Source: Opitutus sp. | GTDB lineage: Bacteria > Verrucomicrobiota > Verrucomicrobiia > Opitutales > Opitutaceae | Length of the DNA: 64,000 nt | NCBI GenBank assembly: GCA_024707325.1 | Contig: JANPZY010000003.1 | Location: forward strand, 143,361 to 207,360 | Direction: 5' to 3' | Shown: positions 37,928 through 48,048 of the stretch, one piece after another | Position numbering within the stretch: position 1 is the first letter of the stretch | How the letters are laid out: each line of letters starts with the position of its first letter | The notes under the pieces: model-generated | What the model was told of the DNA's origin: nothing | The model's database searches: none | What the model saw: the letters and a program-made list of their open reading frames with translations, nothing else | Translations under genes and position numbers: made by a program

Positions 37928-40900
37928 TCAGCTGCCCGACGCGACCGCCACCGAAGCCCCCCGCACCGCCTGCGCGATGTTCTGCGGATGCACCTCGGCC
38001 TCGCCTCGTTCAGCGTTGAACCTCATCGAAACGGTCTTCGAAACACCGCGCTCTTCCATGGTCACGCCATAGATCGCGCTGGCGGCGGACACGGTGCGCT
38101 TGTTGTGCGTAATGATGATGAACTGGGACTCGTTCACGAACTTCTTCAACAGGTCCGTGAAGCGGCCGATGTTTGACTCGTCGAGCGGCGCGTCGAGTTC
38201 GTCGAGCAAGCAGAACGGCGAAGGCTTCACCATGTAGAGCGCGAACAGCAGCGCGACCGCCGTGAGCGTCTTCTGACCACCGGAGAGCAGCGTGATGCTC
38301 TTCAACTTCGTGCCCGGCGGCTGCGCCACGATCTCGATGCCGCTCTCGAGGATGTCCTCGGTCGCGATCAGCTCGAGCTTGGCCACGCCACCGCCGAAGA
38401 GCGTGTGGAAGGTGTATTCGAAGTTCTTCCGGATCTGCTCGAAGGTAACCTGGAACTGCTGCTGCGAGGTCTGATTGATCTCGTCGATCGCCTTCAACAA
38501 ATCCGCCTTCGCGGTCGTGAGGTCGTCCGACTGCGCCTTGAGGAAATCGAAACGCTGCTTCAGCTCGGCGTATTCCTCGATCGCGACGAGATTCACCGCG
38601 CCCATGCTGTTGAGGCGCGAGCGGAGCGCGTCGACCTCGGCTTTGATTTCATCCCACTTCGTGTTTTCGAGCGCGGCGAGATCCGCCTCGGTGGGTTCGC
38701 CCTTCGGGGCCTTGGCCTTGCGACGACGCTTCGGCGCTTCGGCGGGAGCGGCTTCACCGTTGGCGAGCTCGGCCACTTGCGTCGTGCCGGCGCCGACCGT
38801 CAGACCGGCTTCGCTCACCGCCGCCGCGGCGGCCGGAGCCAGGAGCGGCAGGCGCCTCTTCCTCGTCTTCGTCGAGGTCGAGCGGCTTCACGCCCTCGGG
38901 CTCATCGTCAGAATGCCACAGCTGCAGCTTCCAATCGACGGTCGAAACGTCGGTCTGGAATTCACGCGTAACTTCCTCCGCGAGGAACTGCGCGCGCTGG
39001 CGTGTTTCCGCGAGCTTGATCTCGTGGGAGCTGAGTTCGTCGTGCGCGTTTTCCGACTGCGTGTGCAGCGACATCTGCGAGCCCTCGAGCGTGCTGATCT
39101 CCTTCTCGAGTTCGTTCAGCTCGACGCGCACGGCTTCCACCTGCGACTGCGCGACCGCGAGCGTCTCCTCCATCTGCGCAGCGCGTTCACGCTGCTGCAC
39201 GGATTCGCTCTCGAGTTGCTGGATCTGCTCGGACCAGGTTTCGATCTCCTGCTGGCGCTGCACGAGCAATTCGCCGAGCTGGATGCGACGGCGTTCCATC
39301 TCGCTGAGACCGCGGTCGAGCACTTCGACCTTCTGGCGGCGCTCCGCGAGCTCGAGGCGCGCCTGCGCGAGCGTCTCGCGCTTCTGGTCGCGATCCGTGC
39401 GCAACTCGTTCACGCGCGTTTCCAACTGCTGAATCTTTTCGCGATGCGCGTTCGCCGCAGCGTCGGCTTCGGCGAGACCGGCCTGCGCTTTCTCCCAGCG
39501 CGCGTGCGCTTCGTTGCGCGCCTGCTCGAGCGAAACCAATTCGCTCTCCATGCGGTTCAGTCGGCTCGCGACATCCTCCACCGCACGCTGCGCATTGCGC
39601 TGTTCGGCTTGCACGGCGGCGACGGTCTGCGTGGCCGTCAGCACGTCGGCGCGGCGCTGTTCGAGCGCCTGCTCGGCCTCGGCGAGGCGGGCGTTGAGCG
39701 CATCGATCACGACCTTCTGGTCGTCGTGCGCCTTCTGCTCGTCCGCGAGTGCCTTCGCGGTTTCGCGCAGGTCGATTTCGCGCTGCACGATGCTGTTCGA
39801 AGATTTCTTCGCGCTGTGATGGCCGCCGTAGATCAGGCCGCGGCGATCCACGAGATCGCCCTTGGGCGTGGCGACCGCGAGAAACGCGAAGCTCGGGTTC
39901 GCTTTCCAATATTCGAGAAACGCACCGAGGTCGTCCGCGATGTAACATTCGCGCAACACGCTGAAAGCCGGGTGTCCCGGCTCCACCTCGCCCACCGCAG
40001 CGGTCGCGGGCGTCAGTCCGGGCGGAAGCTCGACTCCCGACGCCGCGCTGTCGGCTCGCAGATCCGCGACATTCAGCACCACCGAGCCGATCTGCTCGGC
40101 TTCGAGCTGAGCGAGAATGCGCTGCGCCGTCGCGAGTTCGCTGACGCTGATCGCCTCCGCAGCGGCGCCGAGGATCGCCTCGACCGCCTTGGAAAACTCC
40201 TGCTTCACCACGAAGCCCTGCGTGATCGGCGACGCCTTCGCGCCCGCGAGCGCGCCATCGAGGCGGCCCTGCAAAACGGCTTTCGCACCTTCGCCGAAAC
40301 CTTCCCACTTCTCCGCGAGCTGTTGCAGCAAACGCAGGCGCGCGGTGCGCTGCGCGAGCGCGCGGTCGATTTCCTGCAGCTTTCGCTGCGCTTCGCGAAA
40401 CTCCTTCGTGAGATCGGTGATGGCCTGCTGCGCGGCCGCAGACTCGTTGTTCGCGCGGGCTTTCTCGGCGAGCGCCTCTTCGACGCGCACTTCGAGTTCG
40501 GCTGCGACCTGAGCCGCCGCCGCCTGCTGTTGACGCACACCTTCGATTTCCTGCGCCAGCGTCTCGTGCTTGTGCACGCTCGTGCGCTGATCGACTTCGT
40601 AGCTCGAGCAATCGGTGCGCAGACGCGCGACCGTGCTCTCGAGTTGCAGCAACTGAAACTTCGCCTGCTGCAGCTCCTGCTCCAGCTTCGTCAACTCGCC
40701 CTCGACGATGGCGAGTTCGCGATTGCGCTGCTGGAAAACCGCGTCGGAGCTGCCGAGCAGGCCGAGCTGCATCTGCTTGTCCTGCGCACCGGAGTCCACC
40801 TGTTCGGACACTTCGCGCAGCTGCATCTCGAGTTCGCCGAGACTGTTGCGAGCCGAGGCGAGACGGTCCTCGAGACCCGTGCGCTTGATCTGCGCGAGAT

Positions 40901-41813
40901 TGGCCTGGTTCTCCGCCTGCTCGCGCTGCGAGCGCACGTCGAACACCGCCTGCTGCGCGTCCTGCACGCGCTGGTTGAGACGCGCGCGACCGGCTTTCTT
41001 TTCCTCCAGCGCGGACTGCTGCGCCTCGAGATTTTCGCGGCGGGTATTCGCTTCCTCGCGGAGCGCGACGACCTTCGATTCCAGTTCGGTCAACGACGTC
41101 GTGAGCTTCGCGTGGTGGAAACTGCTGTAAGCGAGGCTCAGGTGCTTCAGACGGAAACTGAGCCGCTTGAAACGCATCGCCTTCGATGCCTGACGACGCA
41201 GCGAGCCGATCTGGCGGCCCACTTCACCGATCACGTCGGCCACGCGCGCAAGATTCTGGTCCGTGAGCGCGAGCTTTTGCAGCGCCTCGCGCCGCTGGCT
41301 CTTGTATTTCGTGATACCCGCGGCCTCTTCGAACACCGCGCGACGCTCTTCGGGCTTCGACGACAGGATCTGGTCGATCTGGCCCTGCGCCATGATCGAG
41401 TAACTCGTCCGGCCCACGCCGGTATCCATGAAGAGCTTCTGGATGTCCTTCAGGCGGCACGACTGGCCGTTGAAGAAATACTCGCTCTGACCGTCGCGGT
41501 GCACGCGACGGGTGATCTCGATCTCGTGAAACTCGCTGCCGAGCTGCTTTTCGCACTCCGTCAGCAACAACGACACTTCGCACAACTGCGCGGGTTTGCG
41601 CGTGTCGGCGCCTTCGAAAATGACGTCCTGCATCTTGCCGCCGCGCAGCGCCTTGGCGCTCTGCTCGCCCAGCACCCAGCGGATCGAGTCCGCGATGTTG
41701 GATTTACCGCAGCCATTGGGCCCAACTACCGCCGTGACACCAGGTTCGAAACGCAGCGTGGTGGGGTCGGCGAAGGATTTAAAACCGTGAAGCTTGAGGG
41801 CCTTTAGATACAT
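37928..41813 (-). CDS. smc: Chromosome segregation protein SMC (apparent frameshift near 38843-38850)
   Basis: SMC forms the condensin-like ring that compacts chromosomes and works with ParB. About 1295 residues in two frames. The N-terminal head has MYLKALKLHGFKSFADPTTL and Walker A GPNGCGKS at 31-38. Two long coiled coils flank a hinge (about 500-660). The second frame holds the C-terminal head: ITLLSGGQKTLTAVALLFAL and FCLLDELDAPLDESNI. The join lies in an Ala/Pro/acidic linker; removing one base (or adding two) in CCTGGCT on the coding strand keeps one frame. The linker is longer than in most SMCs. parB lies 35 kb away in the window. Confidence 0.93.
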
Positions 41814-41949
41814 GAAACGTGTGAAAGGCGCGGAGTGTGTGAGACGGTCTCAAGCTCGGGCAAACGCAAAAAACGCTCCGGCCGGCCGAGCCAAAGCTTG
41901 CCTTTTTGCACGAGACTTCGAGGCGCCGCCCACCCCAACCCGCCGAGAC

Positions 41950-42079
41950 CCGATTAACGCACGGTCCCGAGCCGGTGCGCACCCTGTCCCGACTCATGCC
42001 GGACCCTGGCTCGACCGTGTCCGGACCCTGGCTCGACGTGGTGCGCACTTCGGCGCGACCCGGTCCGGACTCGGGCATC
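41950..42079 (-). repeat. 22-bp tandem repeat cluster E
   Basis: Five to six units in minus orientation (GCCGGTGCGCACC, CTGTCCCGAC, CGTGTCCGGACC, CTGGCTCGAC). It fills the middle of the divergent gap between smc and the MFS gene (41814-42139). Otherwise that gap shows no gene; promoters for both genes must lie near or inside the repeats. Confidence 0.83.
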
Positions 42080-42139
42080 AGTCGGATCCACGGAGCCGCT
42101 TTTGCTTTCCGCGAGCCTGTGAGTTTTTGTGAAGCCGAG

Positions 42140-43621
42140 ATGCGCCTGCCCATCCCTGCCGGACCTTGTAGTGATTCGTCGGACGTGACGCCGGAGATCC
42201 GGCGTTATCTGCCTTGGTTGGTCGCGGTGGCGTTGTTCATGGAGCATCTCGACGCCACGATCATCAACACCGCCGTGCCCACGATGTCGGCGAGTCTCGA
42301 AGTCGAGCCGCTCAGCCTGAAGTCGGTGCTCACGAGTTATACGCTCAGCCTCGCGGTGTTCATCCCGATCAGCGGGTGGATGGCGGACCGGTTCGGCACC
42401 AAGCGCGTATTCGGGAGCGCGATCCTGTTGTTTCTCATCGGTTCGATCCTGTGCGGCGTGGCGGTCAATGTGCCGATGCTGGTCGTCTCGCGCATTCTGC
42501 AGGGCATCGGCGGCGCGATGATGATGCCGGTCGGCCGCATCGCGCTGGTGCGATCGTTTCCGCGCTCCGAGATGCTGCGCACGATGAATTACGTGATCAT
42601 TCCCGCGCTGATCGGTCCGTTGCTCGGCCCCTTCGTCGGCGGACTGATCGTGCACTTCCTGCACTGGCGCGTGATTTTCTTTCTCAACATCCCGTTCGCG
42701 CTCGCAGGGCTGTGGCTGGTGCGGTGCTACATGCCGGATTTCCGCGACAACGACACGCCGCCGCTCGACCGCCTCGGCTTCGTGCTCTTCGGCTCGGGCA
42801 TCGCGCTGCTGTCGTATGTGCTGGAGGTTTTCGGCGAACACCGGATGGCGCTCGCCGACATGGGCTTCATGCTCGCGGGCTCGATCGTGTTGCTCGCGGT
42901 GTATGCGTGGCACGGGCAACGCACGCCCACGCCGGTGCTCGAGCTGGATCTGTTTCGCACGCGCACGTTTCGCATTTCGGTGATCGGCGGCTTCGTGACG
43001 CGACTCGGCATCGGCGGCATGCCGTTTCTCCTGCCGCTGCTTTATCAAATCGGGCTCGGCTACGAACCGTGGCAGGCGGGCTTGCTCACGATGCCGCAGG
43101 CGATTGCCGCGATCGGCATGAAGATCGTGAGCCGACCGATCCTCGCACGCTTCGGACATCGCACGATTCTCATCGTCAACACCGTGCTGCTCGGCGCCAC
43201 GATCACCGTTTTCACGCAGGTCGACGCCGGCACATCGGTGATCGCGATCCTCGGCCTCAGTTTCGCGCAGGGCTTCTTCTCCTCGCTGCAGTTCACGAGC
43301 ATGAACTCGCTCGTTTACGCCGACATCTCCGATCGCGACGCGAGCAAGGCCAGCAGTGTCGCCAGCACCGCGCAGCAGATGTCGCTCAGCTTCGGCGTCG
43401 CGTTTGCCTCGCTGCTCGCCGCGTGGTTCCTCGGCAGCGTCGATCAGACCGATGCCACGCAGACAATCCCTGCGCTGCACAAAGCGTATCTCACGATGGG
43501 ACTGCTCACGATCGTCTCGTCGCTCACGTTCTGGAAACTCACCTCGACCGACGGCAACAACGTGAGCAATCGCCGCGTGCATCCGACCCAGATGCCAACC
43601 GCCGAGAGCGAAGCCTCCTGA
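42140..43621 (+). CDS. MFS drug exporter, DHA2 (EmrB/QacA) family
   Basis: A 493-residue transporter of the 14-helix DHA2 type. Motifs are ALFMEHLDATIINTAVPTMS (family motif D1), LAVFIPISGWMADRFGTKRV (motif A) and RILQGIGGAMMMPVGRIALV (motif C/B). The fold continues with SLQFTSMNSLVYADISDRDA. DHA2 members export drugs, dyes or lipids with a proton gradient; the substrate cannot be told. No HlyD-type adaptor is adjacent. Its promoter must lie within or just after repeat cluster E. Confidence 0.92.
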   Translation: MRLPIPAGPCSDSSDVTPEIRRYLPWLVAVALFMEHLDATIINTAVPTMSASLEVEPLSLKSVLTSYTLSLAVFIPISGWMADRFGTKRVFGSAILLFLIGSILCGVAVNVPMLVVSRILQGIGGAMMMPVGRIALVRSFPRSEMLRTMNYVIIPALIGPLLGPFVGGLIVHFLHWRVIFFLNIPFALAGLWLVRCYMPDFRDNDTPPLDRLGFVLFGSGIALLSYVLEVFGEHRMALADMGFMLAGSIVLLAVYAWHGQRTPTPVLELDLFRTRTFRISVIGGFVTRLGIGGMPFLLPLLYQIGLGYEPWQAGLLTMPQAIAAIGMKIVSRPILARFGHRTILIVNTVLLGATITVFTQVDAGTSVIAILGLSFAQGFFSSLQFTSMNSLVYADISDRDASKASSVASTAQQMSLSFGVAFASLLAAWFLGSVDQTDATQTIPALHKAYLTMGLLTIVSSLTFWKLTSTDGNNVSNRRVHPTQMPTAESEAS

Positions 43622-43651
43622 TCGCGGGCAGAAGCCGCGCGGGGCGCATGG

Positions 43652-43969
43652 TCACTCCTCCTCGTCCGGTTCGCCGTCTTCGAAGCGATCCGCGAGCGTC
43701 TCGAGATAACGCAGCAGCGTGTCGAGCTCGCGCTCTTCGTCGCGGCCTTCGGCCGGCACCCGCGCCAGCGCGGCAATCGCCGTATCCAGATTTTCACGAC
43801 TCATGCGCACGCTCAGTTTTCCTTCGCGCACCGGCGCCCGATGCAACGCATGCCCGAGTGACGCCGGCATGCCTGGCGCCTTCATCAACAGATCGCGTTG
43901 GTGCGGATCGACGCGGACGCTTACGGCTCCGCTGGCCGCGATGCGGGGACGTTTTCGCGAGAACGGCAT
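43652..43969 (-). CDS. Small conserved-looking protein of unknown function
   Basis: A 105-residue protein starting MPFSRKRPRIAASGAVSVRV and ending with a very acidic tail (FEDGEPDEEE). The middle GHALHRAPVREGKLSVRMSR looks folded, and the end is amphipathic helix (DEERELDTLLRYLETLADRF). The start ATG at 43969 was chosen because the frame beyond it is unlike protein. It is convergent with the MFS gene and divergent from the TAXI receptor gene. I do not recognise the family. Confidence 0.5.
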   Translation of the reverse strand: MPFSRKRPRIAASGAVSVRVDPHQRDLLMKAPGMPASLGHALHRAPVREGKLSVRMSRENLDTAIAALARVPAEGRDEERELDTLLRYLETLADRFEDGEPDEEE

Positions 43970-44071
43970 GCGGCGACGATGGCATCGTTCGCGGCACTTT
44001 TCCAGTCGACCGCCGCAGCAGCGTTGCCAACGCCGGACCGGCACACATAACCGAAGGGCAACGTCTCCAGC

Positions 44072-45442
44072 ATGGAACCTCGGAAAGAAAAAAAGCGGCC
44101 GAAACTTGTCGCCGCGCTCATCGACACCTTCGGATTCAGCCCGGCCGTCGCATCCACCGTCGCGACGCTCCTCGTGCTCCTGTGTTTGATCTCGATCGGC
44201 TGGATCATCCAATCCGCGCCGCCGCGCAAACTCACGATCACGACCGGCCCCGAAGGCAGCTCCTATCACCGCTGGGCGCGCGCGTATCAGAAGGCTCTCG
44301 AGAAACACGGCGTGACGCTGGACATCCTCACGTCCAACGGCTCGCGCGAAAATTTGCAGCGGCTTCAGGATAAAGCCTCGAAGGTGGACATCGGTTTTGT
44401 CCAAAGCGGCCTTACCAAGGACGAAGACATCAGCGGCCTCGTCTCGCTCGGCAGCGTCGCCAACCAGCCGCTCTGGATCTACTACCGCAGCGACACGCCG
44501 GTCACGCGCCTCTCGCAGTTCGCCGGCAAGCGCATCGCGATCGGTCCGCAAGGCAGCGGCGCGCGCATGATCGCGACCACGCTTCTTCAAGCCAACGGGA
44601 TCAAGGGCGAACCCACCGTCTTTCTCGACATCGATGCCGCTGCGGCCGCGTCGGGTCTGCTCGAAGGCTCGGTCGACGTCGCATTTTTCATGGGCGATTC
44701 CGCATCCACGCAAACGCTCCGCGGACTCAGCCGCGTGCCCGGCGTGCAGATGTTCAACTTCACGCAGGCCGCCGCTTACTCACGGCGCTACGCCTTTCTG
44801 AACCTCATCGAGATTCCGCAAGGATCCTTCGATCTCGGACTCAACGTGCCGGCGGAGGACACGTTACTCGTCGGCCCTACGGTCGAACTCGTTGCGAAAA
44901 GCGGTCTGCATTCCGCGCTTTCCGATCTCCTGCTCGGCATCGCCAAAGACGTCCACGGTCGCGCGAGTCTCATGCAGAAACGCGGCGAGTTTCCCGCTCC
45001 GCTCGAGCAGGAACTGCCGCTCAGCGAGGACGCGCTCCGCTACTACGAGTCGGGCAAAAGCTTCCTTTACCGCACCATCGACTCCTTCTGGGTCGCGAGC
45101 CTGCTCAACCGCATTCTCGTCGCAGTGGTGCCCCTGATCCTCGTGATCGTGCCCGCGCTGAAGCTTCTTCCGCTCGCCTATCGGCTCACGATCCTGCTGC
45201 GACTCTACCGCTGCTATCGGCCGCTGCTCCGCGTGGAACGCGAAACCTACGGGCCGCTCTCGCCCGAGCGTATCGAGGAACTCCGCGAGCGACTCGACGA
45301 AGTCGAGTTCAACGCCAACAAGCTCAAGGTGCCTGCGTCGTTCGGCGACCGGCTCTACTGGCTCCGCAGCCATTTGGCTTTCGTCCGCCAGCGCCTCTCT
45401 GCGATCGCCGAGGGCAAAGTCCCCGCCCCGCGCGGCGCGTAA
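44072..45442 (+). CDS. TAXI-family TRAP transporter solute receptor, membrane-anchored
   Basis: A 456-residue protein. An N-terminal helix (VATLLVLLCLISIGWIIQ) anchors a periplasmic solute-binding domain: KLTITTGPEGSSYHRWARAY, VDIGFVQSGLTKDED, and SQFAGKRIAIGPQGSGARMI. A second helix (ILVAVVPLILVIVPALKLLP) and a cytoplasmic tail with ERIEELRERLDEVEFN follow. Soluble TAXI receptors lack this second helix and tail. No TRAP permease is adjacent, so it may act as a sensor or with a distant permease. Confidence 0.88.
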   Translation: MEPRKEKKRPKLVAALIDTFGFSPAVASTVATLLVLLCLISIGWIIQSAPPRKLTITTGPEGSSYHRWARAYQKALEKHGVTLDILTSNGSRENLQRLQDKASKVDIGFVQSGLTKDEDISGLVSLGSVANQPLWIYYRSDTPVTRLSQFAGKRIAIGPQGSGARMIATTLLQANGIKGEPTVFLDIDAAAAASGLLEGSVDVAFFMGDSASTQTLRGLSRVPGVQMFNFTQAAAYSRRYAFLNLIEIPQGSFDLGLNVPAEDTLLVGPTVELVAKSGLHSALSDLLLGIAKDVHGRASLMQKRGEFPAPLEQELPLSEDALRYYESGKSFLYRTIDSFWVASLLNRILVAVVPLILVIVPALKLLPLAYRLTILLRLYRCYRPLLRVERETYGPLSPERIEELRERLDEVEFNANKLKVPASFGDRLYWLRSHLAFVRQRLSAIAEGKVPAPRGA

Positions 45443-45454
45443 AGCGCCTGCCTT

Positions 45455-45550
45455 TGTCATCCGGAGCGAAGCGAAGAATCCAGTTGAAACTTCGCAGCCG
45501 TCCACCGCGGCGTGGCTTTCACTGAATTCTTCGCTGCGCTCAGAATGACC
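45455..45550. repeat. Palindromic TCATTCTGAGCG element, copy 2
   Basis: A 96-base element with TTGTCATCCGGAGCGAAGCG on the left and TTCGCTGCGCTCAGAATGAC on the right; GAAGAATCC and GAATTCTTC lie inside. It is the partner of the copy at 33432, in the convergent gap between the TAXI receptor and trehalase. Confidence 0.82.
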
Positions 45551-45618
45551 GTGGAGAAGAAGTTCGCCGGACTTCGCTGCGCTTCCAGCCCCGCGTCTTT
45601 GAGCTTCGCTTCAACGCC

Positions 45619-47211
45619 TCACCTCTCCTCAGCTCGCTCGTAGTCCCGTATCAACTTTAGCAATACACCGTTGGTCCAGCCGAAGCCGTCCTGGCCGGGA
45701 TACTCGCCGCCGCCCGCCTCGAGCATCACGTTTTCCACGTTGTATTTTTCCATCATGCGCCCGGTGCGCGCATAGACCTCGCGGTTGAGTTTGATCCAGC
45801 GGCGCGCGATTTCCGCCGCGAGCTCGTGGTGGCCGTAGTTTTCCAATCCGCGAATCGCGATCCACTGAAGCGGTGCCCAGCCGTTGGGCGCATCCCACTG
45901 CTGTCCGGTGTTCACCAGGGTCGTCACGAGACCACCTTCCTTCAGGAACTGGTCGCGCACGCGCTGCGCCACAGCGTCAGCCTGCTCCGGCGTGGCGATG
46001 CGCACAAAGAGAGGAAACAGGGCCGCGAGCGTGAACGAGTCGGCGGGACGTTTTTTGACGATGTCGTAGTCGAAGAAAAACGCGTCCTTTTCCGACCAGC
46101 ACGCGCGGAGAATCGTGTCGCGCCGGCGCTCGGCGGCGGCGGCGAATTCCTCCGCTTCCGCGGTTTCACCGACCGCACGGCAGGCGCGCGCGAGGGTGCG
46201 CTCGAGTTCGTAGAGCAGGCAGTTCAGATCGACGGGCGCGAGCTCCAGCGTGCGAATGCTCTCGATCGCAGAGGCATCCGCGAGCCAGCGGGTGCTGAAA
46301 TCCCACCCGCTCGCGCACGCCGCGCGGAGGTTTCGATAAAGCTCGGTCCGCTGCGGTCCGGCCCGGCGATGAATTTCTTCGTCGATCGCGAAGGACTCCG
46401 GGCGCGGCGTGTCGAGCTGATCGTAGTAGCGGTTGAGCGTGCCGCCATCGGGCAGCGTGACGACGTGCTGCGTCGGCGCACTACGGTCCTGCCAGTAGGC
46501 GTATTCGATTTTCAGATGCGGCAGGAAACGCCGGTAGGCTGCGTCTCCGCGGGTCTCGGCGAGGAGTTCGACCATCAGCGCAAACACCGGCGGCTGCGAG
46601 CGACTGAGATAGTAGGTGCGGTTGCCATTGGGAATCAGTCCGAACGTGCGCAGGAGATAAGCGAAGTTCTCCACCATCGAGGCGATCATCTCCTCCTGCC
46701 CGCTTTCGCGCAGGCCGAGCATCGTGAAATACGAGTCCCAGTAGTAGATTTCGCGAAAACGTCCGCCGGGCACGATGTAGGGATTGGGCAGCGCGAGCAG
46801 CGACGATCCGATCACGCCGATGTCCGGCGCGCGCTGGAGCAGGCTCCACAAGCTCGTGAGATGCTCCTCGAGCGTCGCCGCGTGCGGTCCCCGCAGCGTG
46901 GGAGACTCGGGGAGTAGAAAATGCGTCCGCACAAACTCGCGCAGATCGATCTGCGCGCCGCTCCGTTTCGCCGTTTCATAGGCCTCGAGGATGACCGGCA
47001 CGGTTTCTTTCGGCACGGCGTCAGCGAACGTCTTCTGGTCCGCCAGAAAGCCCGCGCGTTGGACGTCGGCAAAAAGATCCCCGAAAGCCACGTCGGGGCT
47101 TTTCGGCACGTCGATCGCGGCGCCGACGCTCATCGCTGCGAAGAAAGCGAACGCGCGTATCCACAGAAAATTACGCGAGGACACGGGCGACGGGGCTGAA
47201 GGGCGCAACAT
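45619..47211 (-). CDS. treA: Trehalase (GH37), exported
   Basis: Hydrolyses trehalose to two glucose molecules. The protein has 530 residues. Both GH37 signatures are present: PGGRFREIYYWDSYFTMLGL near the middle and QQWDAPNGWAPLQWI toward the end. Further motifs are ESGWDFSTRW-type (here SGWDFSTRWLAD) and a glycine-rich end EAGGGEYPGQDGFGWTNGV. The N-terminus (NFLWIRAFAFFAAMSVGAA) is a signal peptide, so it is probably periplasmic as TreA. ATG at 47211 precedes the signal peptide. Confidence 0.95.
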   Translation of the reverse strand: MLRPSAPSPVSSRNFLWIRAFAFFAAMSVGAAIDVPKSPDVAFGDLFADVQRAGFLADQKTFADAVPKETVPVILEAYETAKRSGAQIDLREFVRTHFLLPESPTLRGPHAATLEEHLTSLWSLLQRAPDIGVIGSSLLALPNPYIVPGGRFREIYYWDSYFTMLGLRESGQEEMIASMVENFAYLLRTFGLIPNGNRTYYLSRSQPPVFALMVELLAETRGDAAYRRFLPHLKIEYAYWQDRSAPTQHVVTLPDGGTLNRYYDQLDTPRPESFAIDEEIHRRAGPQRTELYRNLRAACASGWDFSTRWLADASAIESIRTLELAPVDLNCLLYELERTLARACRAVGETAEAEEFAAAAERRRDTILRACWSEKDAFFFDYDIVKKRPADSFTLAALFPLFVRIATPEQADAVAQRVRDQFLKEGGLVTTLVNTGQQWDAPNGWAPLQWIAIRGLENYGHHELAAEIARRWIKLNREVYARTGRMMEKYNVENVMLEAGGGEYPGQDGFGWTNGVLLKLIRDYERAEER

Positions 47212-47287
47212 GCAGGCTTCACGACGAAGCCTCCATGGACCCGCCGGCTCCTTCGGAGTTCGTGCCGCGAGCACGGGCTCTGCAGAC

Positions 47288-47317
47288 GAAAAAGGGCGCG
47301 GAACCGCCCGCGCCCTT
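47288..47317 (-). terminator. Terminator after the CHRD PEP-CTERM gene
   Basis: On the minus strand AAGGGCGCG, loop GGCGGTTC, CGCGCCCTT, then T residues. It follows the gene ending at 47349. Confidence 0.85.
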
Positions 47318-47348
47318 CCCGGCGAAAACCAACGACTTTTCCCGATCG

Positions 47349-47852
47349 TCAGGCCGCGAGAGGCTTTCTCGCGAATTTCCTCCGATAAAGAATCGCCAGT
47401 CCGAGCACCGCCGCTCCCGCGAGCGCGTAAGTCGACGGCTCCGGGATGGGGATCAGTTGACCACGGATTTCGCCTCCCGGGTAGATCACGCTGTGGACGT
47501 TAATGTAGAGATTCCCCGCGAGCAGATTAGCAACCTGTAGATCCGTCATGGTGGTGGCAAAGCCCGTCACCGGCGAACCCAACGGCAGCGGAATCACCAC
47601 CGGACCTGCGACTCCCGGCGGCGCGAGGTGGATGTGCGCATCGGTCTGCGTGGCGAACAGATCCTGGAACCAGTAATCGAGCGTGAACCAGTTAGTCGAC
47701 AGATCCAGCGTCGCGTAAGCGCTGCCCCAGGCGGGCGTGTCGCGCGGGGGCACTTCCTGGTCTCCGGTCAACGTGGCTCGAAACTCCATCAGCTGTCCCC
47801 ACGAGACATGGGTCAGCGCCAAGGCAACTAGCAGAAGAGCAAGTTTCTTCAT
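47349..47852 (-). CDS. PEP-CTERM protein with CHRD domain
   Basis: A 167-residue secreted protein. The signal peptide (MKKLALLLVALALTHVSWGQ) is followed by a CHRD domain: FRATLTGDQEVPP at the start, DAHIHLAPPGVAGPVVIPL in the middle and NVHSVIYPGGEIRGQL at the end. The tail is [17 protein letters not shown] plus RRKFARK. CHRD is a beta-rich domain first seen in chordin; its bacterial role is unknown. It is one of three PEP-CTERM proteins in the window and the closest to the cut-off size for such proteins. Confidence 0.9.
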   Translation of the reverse strand: MKKLALLLVALALTHVSWGQLMEFRATLTGDQEVPPRDTPAWGSAYATLDLSTNWFTLDYWFQDLFATQTDAHIHLAPPGVAGPVVIPLPLGSPVTGFATTMTDLQVANLLAGNLYINVHSVIYPGGEIRGQLIPIPEPSTYALAGAAVLGLAILYRRKFARKPLAA

Positions 47853-48048
47853 AGCGCCGTGAGCGTAGCAGCCGCAGTGCGTCGGCGGCATACGGCAGCG
47901 ACCGTTGCGCGCCGTGGGGCGGGCGCCGCCGGCTCCCCGCCCGGAAACAACTACGCCGTGCAACAAAACCGTCACGAAGCGGCGCTTGCAAAATCCGCCT
48001 CCGCGGCCCGCGCATTCCTGCGCTCATCGCGCGAACGCCCTGCGGCGC

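Noticed and set aside
38475..41807. A 1110-residue open frame opposite smc
   Set aside because: It lies fully antisense to smc, whose frame has clear family motifs; the antisense frame is Leu/Arg rich low-complexity sequence, a usual shadow in GC-rich DNA.
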